64,000 bases of DNA, taken from positions 42,196,003-42,260,002 of the forward strand of contig NC_059075.1 of NCBI RefSeq assembly GCF_020497125.1, given 5' to 3'. Position numbers and translations under genes: made by a program. Below, piece after piece: positions 1 through 12,130 of this stretch (its first letter is position 1; every line of letters starts with the position of its first letter). The notes below the pieces were generated by a model that was given only the letters and a program-made list of their open reading frames with translations, had not been told where the DNA came from and searched no databases. This stretch comes from Mauremys mutica (lineage: Eukaryota; Chordata; Testudines; Geoemydidae).

Positions 1-238
1 GCTCTGTTTGTTGTAGCCAAGCAGCATGGCCACCCAAAACTCTGTTTCTCCCAGAGGCACTTTCCATAGCACCGGGCCAAGTCATGCAGTCAGAGCAGGC
101 ATTGGAGATAATAGCTCCTTCTGCTCAAAAGACTATATCCTTCAATGGGGCATGAAACCATTGAGCCATGTCGGGGAGGGGCAGATGCTCCCATCTCTCC
201 TATGTCCTTGGATTCACTTTGTGCCAATGTTTTGTCAG

Positions 239-392
239 GAACATGGAGGAGAACTGCTGTGTGCGTCCTCTCTACATCGACTTCCGACAGGACCTGGGTT
301 GGAAATGGGTCCATGAGCCCAAGGGCTACTTCGCCAACTTCTGCTCAGGCCCTTGCCCATACCTCCGCAGCGCGGACACAACCCACAGCACG
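239..392 (+). CDS. TGFB3: TGFB3 penultimate coding exon (exon 6 by homology)
   Basis: This exon encodes the first part of the mature transforming growth factor beta-3 ligand, a secreted cystine-knot dimer that signals through TGFBR1/TGFBR2. The reading frame shows [20 protein letters not shown], then [11 protein letters not shown] and [17 protein letters not shown]. The EENCC and [10 protein letters not shown] wording matches TGFB3 rather than TGFB1 or TGFB2. The exon follows an AG acceptor (237-238), starts inside a split Arg codon and ends before a GT donor (393). Its 154 bp is the length I recall for the equivalent TGF-beta exon. The cysteines of the knot half are intact. One visible difference from the mammalian protein I remember is Phe for Tyr in the KGY-F-ANF stretch. 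Upstream exons lie left of the window. Confidence 0.95.
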
Positions 393-2207
393 GTACGACA
401 GGCATTTGATACTGACAAGGGCTTCTAATGGTGGTGGCTGCTTGTGGCTTGCAGCTGTAACCTCCTTGGGGTTGATCTATTTCACTCTCCCAAGTGAAGT
501 AGGGGCAAGCTAGGCCAGTGCCAGGAAAGCTCAGAGTGCTGCAGGCAATGGTGAGGGTGGTTCAGGTAGGGGCAGTCTTCCTTTGGAGTCAGTACTGAAC
601 CCATGCCCCAGCCCACAGTTTAGGAGCTTTGTGTGGCTGTCTATGAAATGAGATTTTAAACAGCCGTGCTGACCACCTGTGGGCATTAAAGATCCCCGGG
701 TACTTTTTTTTGGCAGCAGCGGGGGTGTGTGTGTAATGGATGGGGTGTTAATCCAAATGCTTGAGTCAAGTTTCAACTCCAGTAATTACATTCTGCTTCC
801 TAAGCACCTCCTGCAGTTTCCACTGGATATAGGATTCTTCTGCACTTTCTGTTGTAAACCGTCACCGAACACTGCTGGGCACTTGTAAACAGCTGCTGCC
901 TAATACTCCAGTGATGGGTGAAGTGAATGCTCTGCATTCCAGTGGTGGGTGAAGTGATTCTGGGTGTAGATAGGACTATATATTCCCCTCCACTGTGCGT
1001 TGTGGAGAGGAGCAAATCCATAAAAAAGCTGTGATAGTTGCATGGAGTAGGAGAAAGTGGTTACATGGGAAATTTCCCTCTCTGCAGAGGCACCTTTCCT
1101 CACTGCAGGACACCTGCATGACCCATGGGCCACATGGAGAAAGGGCCTAGGGCTGTGGGAGAAGTCCACTAAGCAGGATGATCCACATATAAAATCTGCA
1201 GAAGGCTAATGCCTCTAGGGCACTAGTGGGTTACCCTTCTAGGTAACCCACTCATGATGACCCTAGGATATGGTCAGTCCTTGAGAGGAACATCACCTTG
1301 GGACTGGCCAGAGTCCTAAAGGTTAAATATCTACAAGAAAAGGGAGACATGCTGATGCTGTGTGCATGAGGATGGTGCAGACTTAGCGGCAAAGACTCCA
1401 GTGCCCTGCTGAGCCTGCAAAAGGGAACAAAAGAAATAGGAATGCAGGGGTTGCTCTTGCCTAGGGAGGGGAAATGGCAGCAAGACAGAGAGAAGGCAGA
1501 ATTGCTCACTAACTACTTTGCGTCAAGCTTTATTAAAAATGCCACTGGTAACAGGATACTCAATGCAATGATAGCTAAGTGGGTAAGGGAGGGATCTCAG
1601 GAAGCAGGTTAAAACTGTCGTGCTGATTTGAGCATATGCACATCAGCAAGGCCTGACTGAGCTGAAGGGCTAGCAGCAGTGGGAGTACTGGAACCAAGGA
1701 AATGACTAGAGAACAAATGCTGGAAGCAGGGTAGAGGATGGGTGGGACCAATGGCTCCATGGGGATGAGATCTCCTTCCCAGGGCACAGGAAAAGGGCAA
1801 GTGTGTGTGGAGGGGGGCACGTTCTGTTAGGCAGCTTTCTGGAAGTCAGTGGGGCTGAATCAGTGTAAATGTAAGGAGAATTTGGGCTGGTTCCTATTTT
1901 TGAAGTAACAATGAAAAAGCAGGAAATTAGTGAGCAACAAGATTAATTATAAAACCTTGGTCAGCTGTTAGAACGGTGATCTAGTCTGGCAGTTTGTCAG
2001 CAGTGCCTAGGGGCAAATACTGTGAGAAACAGAAGATTCTTTATAAATAATCACTTTGAGCCAACTTCACTTCTGTCTCAGGGAGTGTGCAGCATTTCGG
2101 GGAGGGGGATGTCCCAGAGGGAAGCTAAAGAAATGGGGATTAGATGGATCTATATAATAAAATAGGATGTTTCCATAGCGCTGTACAACCCCAAGGATCA
2201 CAAAGCA
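393..2207 (+). other. TGFB3 last intron, left part
   Basis: This is intronic DNA with no exon or well-preserved repeat that I recognise. It holds a short direct duplication of the words GTGGGTGAAGTGA / GATGGGTGAAGTGA (about 911-925 and 943-957). It also has a perfect 10-bp inverted repeat with a 6-base loop at 1226-1251. The last about 60 bases resemble the tail of an old MIR/L2-like repeat. Confidence 0.5.
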
Positions 2208-2215
2208 GTTAGACC

Positions 2216-2929
2216 AAGGATGGGCAAACTTTTTGGCCTGAGGGCCACATCTGGGTATGGAAATTGTATGGCAGGCCATGAATGCTCACAAAATTGGGGG
2301 TTGGGGTGTGGGGTCTCAGGTGGGGCCAGAAATGAGGAGTTCAGGGTGTGGGAGGGGACTCCAGGCTGGGGCAGGGGGTTGGGGTGCGGGATCCGGCTGG
2401 GCGTGCGGGCTCTGGGGTGGGGCTGGGGATGAGGGATTGGGGGTGCAGAAGGGTTCTCTGGGCTGGGATTGAGGGGTTTGGAGGGCGGGAGAGGGATCAA
2501 GGCTGAGGCAGGGGGTCAGGCGTGCAGGCTCCAGGCAGCGCTTACCTCAAGCGGCATGTCCCCCCTCTGGCTCCTACCTGGAGGCATGGCCAGGCGGCTC
2601 TGCATGCTCCCCCATCCGCAGGTGCCACCCCTGCAGCTCCCATTAGCTGTGGTTCCCAGCCAATGGGAGCTGTGGGGGCTATGCTTGGGGTGGGGGCAGC
2701 ATATGGAGCCCCCTGGCTGCCCCTATGCGTAGGAGCCAGAGGGGAGACATGCTGCTGCTTCCGGGAGCCGTGCAGAGCCACGACACGCGCAGAGTGGGAC
2801 AAACCCCTGACCCTGCTCCCCGGCTGGAGCAAGAGAGTGGTGCAAGCCCCGGACCCCTCTCTCTGGCGGGAGCTCTAAGACCAGATTAAAACATCTGAAG
2901 GGCTGGATGTGGCCCCCGGACCACCTCTG
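2216..2929. mobile_element. Non-autonomous hAT-like DNA transposon in TGFB3 intron
   Basis: This is a 714-bp GC-rich insert. Its ends carry imperfect inverted repeats: CAAGGATGGG against CAGAGGTGGT on the opposite strand, each followed by a GGCCACATC block. It is flanked by an 8-bp direct repeat with one mismatch (AGTTAGAC at 2208-2215, ACTTAGAC at 2930-2937). The interior is simple G-rich sequence and encodes no transposase. The 8-bp duplication and CA...TG ends point to the hAT superfamily. Several open frames across it on both strands are fortuitous. Confidence 0.75.
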
Positions 2930-3107
2930 ACTTAGACTATGGGCCAAACTTTCCTTTCATTTAAAATAGGGCCAACTCCAGTGCAGTCAATGGGACCGAA
3001 CTGGGGCAGGTAAGAGTAGATTTTCACCTTGTAAATGTAGAAGTCACCCACCACTGAAATGCAGCCACCTTTGAGGAGAAACATGGCCACTGCTATAAGA
3101 CAGTTAC

Positions 3108-3300
3108 GTGACTAGAGAGTATAATATCAGTGGTTCAGGGCCAGCTGGGAGGAGGAATCCAGTGGGGTCCCACAGGACTCTGTTCTGGCGCCAATACTAT
3201 ATTGTAATGACTTGGAGGATGGAGTGGAGTGAGCGCATCAGATGGTTCAAAGCTGGGAGGGAATCATGGATACTTGAGAAGGCTGGATTAAATCCAGTAC
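3108..3300 (+). mobile_element. CR1 LINE fragment (reverse transcriptase region)
   Basis: One frame reads SSGVPQDSVLAPILYCNDLEDGVE when followed through, with at most 20 residues matching well. This is the GVPQGSVLGP block that precedes the catalytic box in CR1 reverse transcriptase. It is a short, decayed, inert fragment in the last TGFB3 intron. Confidence 0.65.
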
Positions 3301-3653
3301 TATCGGGAGAAGTTGGCTGAAATCAACAACACTGATTTTTTCAGCTGCTTTTTATGGAGCTCAGCACAACATGGCCCCAGGCTAGTTACACCCTGCTTTG
3401 TTAAAAGCTTAAATTTTGACACCATCAGCCATGCCAATGCCCAGCTGCGAAGAGGAGTTAGTTGTTACTCAGGCTGCATTTGTGCTCCATAGACCACTCA
3501 TTTTGATTATCAAAGCAAATGCACTTGGCAATAAATAATAAAGGCTCATTCAAGGCTGGGCAGATTAGAAACATTCAAAGACAGGCCCTATTTTGGGGCA
3601 AACCTACTGGAGAGTGTCCCTGCCAGTCAGTCAAGTACTATAGTGTTGAGTGA

Positions 3654-3929
<276 letters not shown>

Positions 3930-4410
3930 AAGGCACCCAGCCCTACCCAAACTGAGAGAGAAACTGTTACCACCTACTCTCCGGATCCCAGAGTAACATG
4001 AAGGGAACAAGGGGGCCAGAGACCTGAGCACACTAAGGCCTGGGCTTCTAACCCTGCAGTTCAGGACATATCACCCACTTTGGGGATCCCTTTTGGAACA
4101 TTTATCTGTCTTGGTGGCTCCATGTACTTCTCTCTGAGAGTCACTTTGGTGATGTGAAGACCACACTCTTCAGAATGGCTGGACATTTGGTGGGGAAGAG
4201 AGGGGCACTGAATGGAGAAACTGCACAGTGTTTGGAGGCAGGGGATAGCTGAGAATGGGAAGCAGGAAAGTGTGATGAGCGTGTTGGAAAGGGGGAAGGG
4301 AGGCTGGACAATCCTTCCTGTTCTGGTTCCAGCTATCCTAGGACTCCAGCCCTCCCTCTGTCCTGAAGAATCAGGATTTCTTTATGAAGGAACAAATAAG
4401 TTTAAAAAAA

Positions 4411-4416
4411 AATAAA
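4411..4416 (+). promoter_or_regulatory. Candidate proximal poly(A) signal AATAAA of TGFB3
   Basis: This is a canonical AATAAA 482 bases after the TGFB3 stop, inside an A-rich run. It could end a short 3'UTR. Confidence 0.45.
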
Positions 4417-4909
4417 GTTCACCAAGAAGGGGATCTGAGAGACACCCAGGCTCTTGCTGCCTCAGAGCTGGGATGCAGGAGTCCCACAACTTACACTGTA
4501 TCCTGCAAATCACAAAGGTCCATTCTGTAGCTCCTGAGTACTGAGGTCTAAATCCAAATCACAAGCCCCACATTCAAGCTGCTCAGGATGAGCTGATCTG
4601 AGAAGAGAAGGGAAGGGTGTGCTAACTCCATTCACAGAAGGCTTGATGTCTCCATTTCCTTGCCATGCAGCTCCTCTCCCCTCCTGGAGGTCCTACTAGA
4701 TGGTTTTTGTGTCAGTGCAGGTACCGTTGCTCCTGTGGGTACCTAGATTTGGACCCATCCAGTCTTGGGTTGTTCCCCCAAAGGACCCTGTGTTTGTTGT
4801 GGTGCATGAGGTGCCTTAAGAAATTCTGCATCTCTCCTGCACAAGGACCTAGCTCAGGCTCAGCTGCCAAGGTTTAAAAACAATATTAATCTTAAAACCA
4901 TTGTAAAAA

Positions 4910-4915
4910 AATAAA
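4910..4915 (+). promoter_or_regulatory. Candidate distal poly(A) signal AATAAA of TGFB3
   Basis: This is a canonical AATAAA followed by TATTTTTTGGGG, a T/G-rich downstream element. It would give a 3'UTR of roughly 1 kb, close to that of mammalian TGFB3 as I recall it. Confidence 0.5.
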
Positions 4916-4930
4916 TATTTTTTGGGGAAA

Positions 4931-6590
4931 TAGAATTTTCTGACCAGAGGCAATATTTGCTGAAGGAATAGAGGTTTTATCATATCAGAATTCTGTTCTA
5001 GCTGCAACATAGGCTAGGGTGACTGCGAGATCTGCCCCCCACTCAGAACCACTTGTCCCATTCTCACTGGGAACACAGAGCACGATGGCTAGCTAGAGAC
5101 TCACAAGATGAGATCATGCCAGAAAGCTCCTCTTCCTCCCATTTCCAAATAAAACACTCAGCCTGAAGGCCAGGTCAAGACCCATGCAGTCCACCCAAAT
5201 GGTATCAGTTCTGTATGTGCCACATCCCACCTAGGCCCTCAGATATGCAATCCCCTCCACCAGGTGCCGTCAGGCAGACACAACCTCCCTGTCAATGCAA
5301 AATAAATAAATAAATAAAAAAACAATGGATAGAATCCAACACATAGGGCAATGCACTTACAGATAGCCTGCCACAGTGTACACTACAGTCACTGTGGCTT
5401 AACAACTTCACAGAGTCAGTTGGATATGCTCTTGTTTGCAGTCTGCCAAGTGAGACAACAAGTAGAGTCACAGCCTGTCACAAATGGGCACATAGACATA
5501 TATCGTTTTCCAAACATGGACTTGCGCACACACATAAATACCAAATAAATTGTCCCATAGACACATTCAGACAGCTTCAGCTTGCCAAACCTAGCCACCC
5601 AGTTCTACTGTATAGTCTCAGAGACCTGCCCAAGGCAAGATATAGCACCCACTGCTTTCACCTAGAGTTCCCACAAAGAGAGGGCATGGTATTCCAGATA
5701 CAGATACACTATCTCCTGCACTTGGACTCTTCCAGAAAGAGTGGGACCCATAAATAGACCCAATCCAATAGCATCATGCACACACAGACCCTCTGACTCA
5801 GACAGCCAAAGTTACTCCTAGTCATGTTCTTAAGACCATAGGACATGTTGCCCCATCCCCAACAATTCAGTGCTGGTAGCCTATACTCACCACCAGCCAG
5901 GCTTCCGCATGGGCCTCTTCTCCTTTAGGTGTAGTGCTTCCATCAGATCCCAGTTTGATCCTCCTCCTCCAAAATGCAGGCAGCTGTTGCTCACCTCATT
6001 GTGGTACTGCCCCAACACACAATTCCAGGCATTTTAATGAGACAGGAAAAAAAATCTAGATGGTTAGCTGGCAACTAGTGGTTGGCTGCCCTTTTGGCCA
6101 GGATCCTGCAGCGAAGGAACACCGGCTCTGATAAAAGGGCCCTTCCCACTCACTAACTTTATCCCTTTAATTTTTCTTCAGGTCTCCTTGACCTGTAGTC
6201 ACTTGTGATGAAACTAGTAGCTCTGCCCAGCCTTGCAGCACACACTTATTACCGTGTGTGCTGGTGCTTTCCCCACTGAAAGATGAGTGAGGGAGTACAC
6301 TGTGACTACAATAATGTGCTGATGGACATGCTGTAAATGCCTGGCTAGATAGACGGGGGAATCCAGATGCCAGCTGGCAAAGGAATCCCTTCTAATCTCT
6401 TAGCAGCAACCCCCTGGGAGGTTTTGGTTTACAAGTTGGAGCCTGCTCTCTGGTTATCACTCCCCTTTGGCCTTGGGATTGGCCCTGCTGCCCATTCAAC
6501 TGAAGGGCTCCCTTTCTCAAAAAAAAAAAAAAAAAAGGGGAGGCTACAAAGGGATGAACCAGAGCACAAAGCCTTCTAATACTTGACACA
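4931..6590. other. Intergenic stretch between TGFB3 and TTLL5 3' ends
   Basis: Apart from the AAAT microsatellite and an 18-base poly-A run (6519-6536), no gene or repeat was recognised here. A - strand open stretch at about 5891-5970 next to a GTGAGT could look like an exon, but its translation matches nothing I know. Confidence 0.4.
5298..5322. repeat. (AAAT)n microsatellite
   Basis: Five or so consecutive AAAT units end in a short poly-A run. It could be the tail of an unrecognised old retroposon. Confidence 0.8.
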
Positions 6591-6599
6591 GCACTTCAC

Positions 6600-6760
6600 A
6601 AACATTCACTAATTAATGCTGACAAATGGAGAAACGCAAGGCTCAGAGAGGGGACATGACTTGCCCAACGCTACAGAGGGTGCTAGTGGCAGAGAAAGAA
6701 TTAGAATTTAGGAGTTCCTGGCTCTCAATCTGGCCCGCAGACCACTAGACCCTCATCTCT
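6600..6760 (-). repeat. MIR-like SINE relic
   Basis: The run AATGGAGAAACGCAAGGCTC, then AGAGAGGGGACATGACTTGCCC and GTGGCAGAGAAAGAATTAGA, follows the core of the MIR family read on the - strand. It is decayed and has no clear ends. Confidence 0.6.
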
Positions 6761-6814
6761 CCGCCTCCTATCTGGGGAGCTGCTTCCTGGAATGGCAGGC
6801 TGAGTCAAGAGTGG

Positions 6815-6955
6815 CATGGATGACTTCGTGGTTAAATCATAGGCCTCAGAGTGTGACAAACTGGCTTGTATTCTAACACTGATTTGCCATGCGGTCAAAG
6901 ACAAGTCATCTCCCCTCTCTGAGACTCAGCTTCCCTGTATGTAAATGGCAACTGA
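6815..6955 (+). repeat. MIR-like SINE relic
   Basis: It reads TCGTGGTTAAATCATAGGCC, then GTCAAAGACAAGTCATCTCCCC and CTGAGACTCAGCTTCCCTGT. This is the MIR order (body, core, tail) on the + strand, opposite to the copy just upstream. Confidence 0.6.
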
Positions 6956-8529
6956 GGAGAGGGCTGTTTGGTTACAGATCAGCTGTGAGATAAGCCAGCA
7001 GCACTTGGTTAATGGCAGGTTGAATAGCTTCCTGAGCCCAGTACCAAGAGCAGGTTGTTTCAGAACACGGGGGCTGGGGAAGGAGGGCAAAGGCAGAAAG
7101 CTGTTCCCCCTGTGGTCTGCTACAATGGGGAAAGCAAGTGTGGACTGTAGGAAAGCAGATAGAAGCAGTGGCTCCTCACTACCTGTACTGAATACACACC
7201 TAATAACTCCCCCACCAGGAGCAAACCTAGGTAGGCTCAAAGGATATCAACATAATCACTTATCTCAATGTAGCAGACGCTGCGCTCAGAAACATACAAG
7301 AGAGGAAGAAAGGAGTACTCTGCACTGCCATATGGGAGACCACTGGTATGATTATATGTGGCAGCCCCTTGTTTTTCAGGTTGGGAGTGCTCTGCAGTAG
7401 CATACAAAAGACCTAGGTCTGAATCTTGGTGCCATGCAACTCTGGTTGCAATGTTCTCCACTGTTACACAGGGGAACTACCTAACTTATTGCACTAATAG
7501 AAGGCACTCAGCTACTATGGCGATGAGTATGATATATGAACCATTACAGAAAAAAATGTTGTCCTAGACCCTTGCTCTCTGTGCTGACTGTGCTCTCCAC
7601 TGGCCCTAGCTATTCAACAGGCACATGGGAAACCAGTGGACCATCCCCAACCCCCGTGTGAATTGGAGTGTGCTGCTTCCCCTATTCTGGTTTCCTGCCA
7701 ACAGACTTCAGTGCACAAAGGAAATGAGATTACCTAGAAGAAAAAAGGAATAAGGGGCATACACCATTCGCACAAACCTTTGTTTCACTGAAAACAGTAT
7801 CAGCTTTGCTCCAACTCACTAAGTTTCAGGTCTCTCTCACTTTTCTCTGTGTTGCATTTGACGTCTTCCATTCTTCAAGTTCATAAATCCGTTTCTGTAC
7901 TTTCTGACTGCCACTAAACTGTCTTGTGTCTGCCTGAGGTACTCATCCCATCAGAGGCAGAGAATAAAGGGGGCCTCCAGCCATCACTTGGACTGCAAAC
8001 CAAAACAGCCATGGCCTCCCAGGGGAGCTCACTGTTGTCAATGGTTTGTGATGACAGATTTTGATGGTGGAGCTGGGTTCTCAATGCAGGACAGATTCCA
8101 TAGCACTGGGAGAGCTGGAGACAATTCTGGGGTCGGTTTCACTGTACAGAAAAGTTCCTCGCTTATTAAAAGGATATCTGCAACATGTAGCTCCTGGAAT
8201 CTGTATTAAGGGGCTCACCTCTCTCCATCACTGCTCCACAGGTGATGTCAGGCAGAAGAATGGCTCAGAAAAATTCAAGAGGTCACTGCTGCTAGAGCAC
8301 AAGGAGCCCACAAGGGTGACATCCTCAATCCACACACAATGCAGAACAACAGTAACTGAGAAGGCTGACAAGAGCTCCAGGCACCCATATTAATGATCTT
8401 TACATAGCAGCAACAATTAGACAAATTAGGGAGGGAAAAACATATTCTTTGACTCAAAAAACATGTTAGAATTTTAAATTGGAGCCTTAGAATGGGTTAC
8501 CCAAAAGGTGAATAAAATGAGTCACTAAT
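6956..8529. other. No recognisable gene or repeat
   Basis: Several open frames of 60-150 codons occur on both strands. None has a family motif, and they overlap in conflicting frames. Nothing can be supported here. Confidence 0.4.
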
Positions 8530-11500
8530 ATGCACCCTATGATGCTTAATAAAGGAGCAGCTGGGCTTCCAGGTGGCTGCTTTGCAAATCTCTTCTATAG
8601 TATCCACTTTTTCTCCTGGAAGCAATCTGAGCCCTCGCCCAATGGATGTTTACAAAGTACCCCTTCTCAGAGTGATGCTTCAAGAACAGGGGAACAAATC
8701 CATGGAGAAGTCAATACTTCACAAGCTGCTTTGCATTTCTGTATTGCTACAGAACCCACAGAAGGAATCAGCTAATCTGAAACACTTTTGTCTTTTCTAG
8801 GTAAAATGTGAGAGGCTTCAGGTCATGCTGCATGAATGTAGGATCCTTTCTTTGTCACATCCTGAGTTGCTCTGAAGGAAAGGAGACAAGGGACACCTTT
8901 TGCTCAGTGTGAAAGCTGGGATTTGTCTGGGGAATGCAGCTGAGCACAAGAAGAAAGGCAGCAAATTAAAAATTGCATCAAATGGTTGTGATTTCTCCTA
9001 ATCTTCTATCTGATGGAATTGCAATTGAAAATGCCACCTGTGTCCACAGATTTAAAAGGAGAATGGCACTGTATTCTGGACCATCTTGGGCTCCTCCAGG
9101 GAGGTGGATTGCATGGAATTTGGACTTCAGTTGCTTGGCTGCTTTTAGAACACTCCTAAGTAGAGGATGTTGCACAAGGAAGGTGGCACTAGAGCCGAGA
9201 GAACTAAAACACAGCAGCCAGGTCTTTTCAGGTACTAGGGCTTTTCTTTAGGCTGCACTGGAAAAAATATTTTAAAATCAGGTATTTAGCACCCAGAGAG
9301 GGAACTAACTGTATTAGTAACTCATAAGGAGAAAGCTTTTCAGACTAGGTTGTACTTGCCATTGGTTGCTTGTGTTAGAGACTTAAGAAGGACATTAATG
9401 TCTGAGTCAGGGAGAACTTGGCACTTCAGGGTCAATCTCACAAGCTATATCCATAAGAGAAGGATGTTCTTAGCATCGTGAATCAGTTCCTATTGATTAT
9501 GAAATGAAGAGTCCAGGGCTTGGCTAAGGACAGTTGCACACACAGGTTGTTCCATGGTTAACCTGGAATTATGAGAATCCACTTAATCTTGTCCTTTTGT
9601 ACTTTTCTCAGCACCTGGGGAATGAGGGGGAAAGGAGGGAAGGTTCACAGCAGGCTGCAATTTCAGGGAACAAAGAATGTGTCTATCCCTAGTGCAGGAG
9701 GCCCCTATATCTGCGGCAGAACTGAGGCACTTTACAGCTGTGGCTTGTGGCAAACGTGTATTATTAGAATTTCCCACATCCTGCACATCTGGTGAAATAC
9801 TTGTGAATTGAAGCTCCATTCCCTGTGATGTATGCTGGAACTGCCGAGCCAAATTGCTCTGATGCTGACTTTCTCAGCTATGTGGACTGCTGTGAATGTC
9901 ACAAGATTCTCTTCTGCCCATTTCAGAGTGGGTAAGAGAAGAGCTACAATGTTCCCCCGCCCCCATACATGTGGTAAGACACCACCACAGTATTGTCTAA
10001 ATGGACTGATGCAAAAAGTGTAATGTAGAATGGCTTGTGAATCAGAAGTAGCAGGTGAACTGCTTTCATTTCCAGTCTGCTCCTATGAAGATGCTTCTGG
10101 TTCTTTGAGCACTTATCTGGTTCATACAAACTCTCTTGGCAAGGAAACTGGCACCTGTCATTACAATGGTCCAGGCAGGATGTGAGCATGAAAATCCCTT
10201 GAGAAAAGTAGCAGGTGTGTCTCACCAGAGCAGAGATTTCCTGACATTCTTCTGGAAGGGTTTTCTTCTGCAGAAAATGAAATTAGTCCTATTGTGAGAG
10301 CAGAAGAAAGTAAAGATTTGCTGTGAGCCAAGGAGCTGCAGGACAGTATGGTACTTAGAGGATGTCTTGGTCACTAGTGAAACAATATCCTAAAGCCTTT
10401 CATGAGACAAACATTTGTGGGCTTTCTAAGTGATGAAACAGGCTTGTAAAGGGACAAGATCCTCTGATAGTTCCAGAGTGCGCTCAATGATTTATGATAA
10501 AGCCCATGGGTGAAAGAAAATAACATTTTCTGAACCACAACCAGAGCCTTTGGAAGAGATGGACTTACCAACTATCTAAATATGACAGAACTTGATCTCC
10601 TTACCAGTGAAGGGCACCTGCTACCATACTATATTATTACCATTTATTATTTGTATTGTAATAATACCCAAATACCTCAATTAGAATCTGGACCCCTTTG
10701 TGCTAAGTGTTGTACAAACACATAGAAAGACACAACCCGTGTCTTGAAGAGCAGGAAATGAGTGTAACACAATAGAAAGGAAGGAGAGGTAGGACAAAGG
10801 AAATGGTGATAAAATCTGACTGTAGCATACCTTAGCAATAAGCACGATGTGATGACTATACATCATTTTAAAGTAATTTTTATTTTTTACTAATTCCAAC
10901 TGCCTTCAACCCAGCATCATTAGTTGGCTACAATCAGAATCTTTGTGAAAATTTGCAGAGCCACAATTTATAGCAGCACCTGCTGCTATTTTCATTCCTA
11001 GGTATTTCTCATGAGATGCTTGTGATAGGTATATGGAGACATGAGTTTTGCATGTCTGTGGATGCTAAGAATTCTCCAGCTGATATTAGGCCAAAGAGAT
11101 TCCATCTTGAATTTCTGGTACTAGAAACAAGAGAGAAAAGGCTTTCATCAAACTGTCCTTAACAGACAGGAAGAGGTGAGGTGCTGGGTACATTTGCTTA
11201 CATCATCTCCTTTTTGAAAGGTCAGAGGCATAAGGAGAGAACGTTTCTTGAGCGTGAGGAAAGTGAGGCAAATTCTGTTAACCGTTTGAAATGATGGAAG
11301 GAACTCATTTGTCTGGTATTTTCCCTGTCTGAGGAACTAGTTAATTCTATCTCCAAAGGAACCTGGGGACATGGCTGCAGGAAGTCAGTAACTTTATTTG
11401 TTAGTATAAGGATTTGCCCAAAGACTTACTCCTTCCCTTTGGTAGCTATTGTAGTATCCAAGCTGTGGAAATTAGGTCAGTAAAGGTGTTATGTTCCACT

Positions 11501-12130
11501 AAAGAAGTTTGTTGGCTTTGGGGTAGAAGTGTACTGAGCTTAGGAGCCTGTCTTTTCTTTGCTTTCTTTAAGGCCAATTCCATTTTTTGTCTGAACAGGT
11601 CAGATACAGAAGTTGCCCCTTCCCAAGGAACATCATTCTTCTTAGAGAACACTGCACTCTTGGCATGGATTTTTAGTGAGGAGGCCCAGATATTACTCTT
11701 CTCCTTAGGGAGTCTATCTGATTCACTGAATATAACCACAAAGTTTTCTCACTAGGGTCTCCCCAAACATAAGTGAATCTTCCCTTTAGATTGAAAACAA
11801 TGGGTAAAACACTTTTTGTAAATGTCAGGAATATTCTTTCACTTTAACAGGAGGGAAAGAATACTCTGACCAGCTCAGAGCCTTGACCACCACCTCCAGG
11901 TCTGTGGCTCATGTACTACACATTAAAACTCCTCAGGGAGGCAATTTCAAAGTCAGAATCTGACTCTGAAGAGGATGAAGAACTTTCTCCTCCTCCACAG
12001 AGACTCCAAGGGAGATGGACTTGGATTTCTCTTTGGCTTCTCAGGGAAGGAAGATCTGTCGGGCTTCCTTACATGAGCGCTGGGCTCTCTGCTTTGTTTG
12101 TGAGGGCTTCTTGCTCTTGTGGTGTTTAGT
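8530..12130 (-). mobile_element. Ancient DIRS-type retrotransposon relic (fourth copy)
   Basis: This stretch is too decayed for long frames but keeps landmarks in the right order on the - strand. The recombinase end reads IEEICKAATW (about 8568-8597), preceded in another frame by HWARAQIASRRK. A block at 9585-9660 matches the intact copies around their AATGAGTGGGACCGGTGGGA region. An RNase H-like LDNTVVVSYHMYGGG lies near 9960-10010. A gag-like DVPWEGATSVSDLFRQ lies near 11600-11650, matching the DLPF...LFS block of the younger copies. Ends and inverted repeats were not found. The divergence implies a much older insertion than elements 1-3. Confidence 0.7.
10620..10790 (-). repeat. L2/MIR-like 3' tail
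   Basis: The words TTATTATTTGTATTGTAATA and TGTGCTAAGTGTTGTACAAA, then ACATAGAAAGACACAACCC, match the 3' end of an old LINE/SINE family common in sauropsids, read on the - strand. It lies inside the old DIRS relic, so it is probably a later insertion. Confidence 0.5.

Larger units (their letters stand above)
3930..4930 (+). other. TGFB3: TGFB3 3'UTR (extent inferred)
   Basis: The sequence after the TGFB3 stop codon has no recognisable repeat for about 1 kb. It carries canonical AATAAA hexamers at 4411-4416 and 4910-4915, the second followed by a T/G-rich stretch. A UTR of about 0.5 or 1.0 kb would fit either signal. Which one is used cannot be told from sequence alone. Confidence 0.6.

Noticed and set aside
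145..513. TGFB1 as the identity of the ligand exons
   Set aside because: Residues such as [15 protein letters not shown] and PEASASPCC agree with TGFB3; TGFB1 has different residues at these places.
2198..2500. Pro-rich open frame on the - strand in the last TGFB3 intron
   Set aside because: It lies within the hAT-like element with low-complexity G-rich sequence.
5884..5970. A - strand open stretch before GTGAGT that could be the last TTLL5 exon
   Set aside because: Its translation matches nothing I recall of TTLL5 or other neighbours, and the phase cannot be tied to the 40747 exon.
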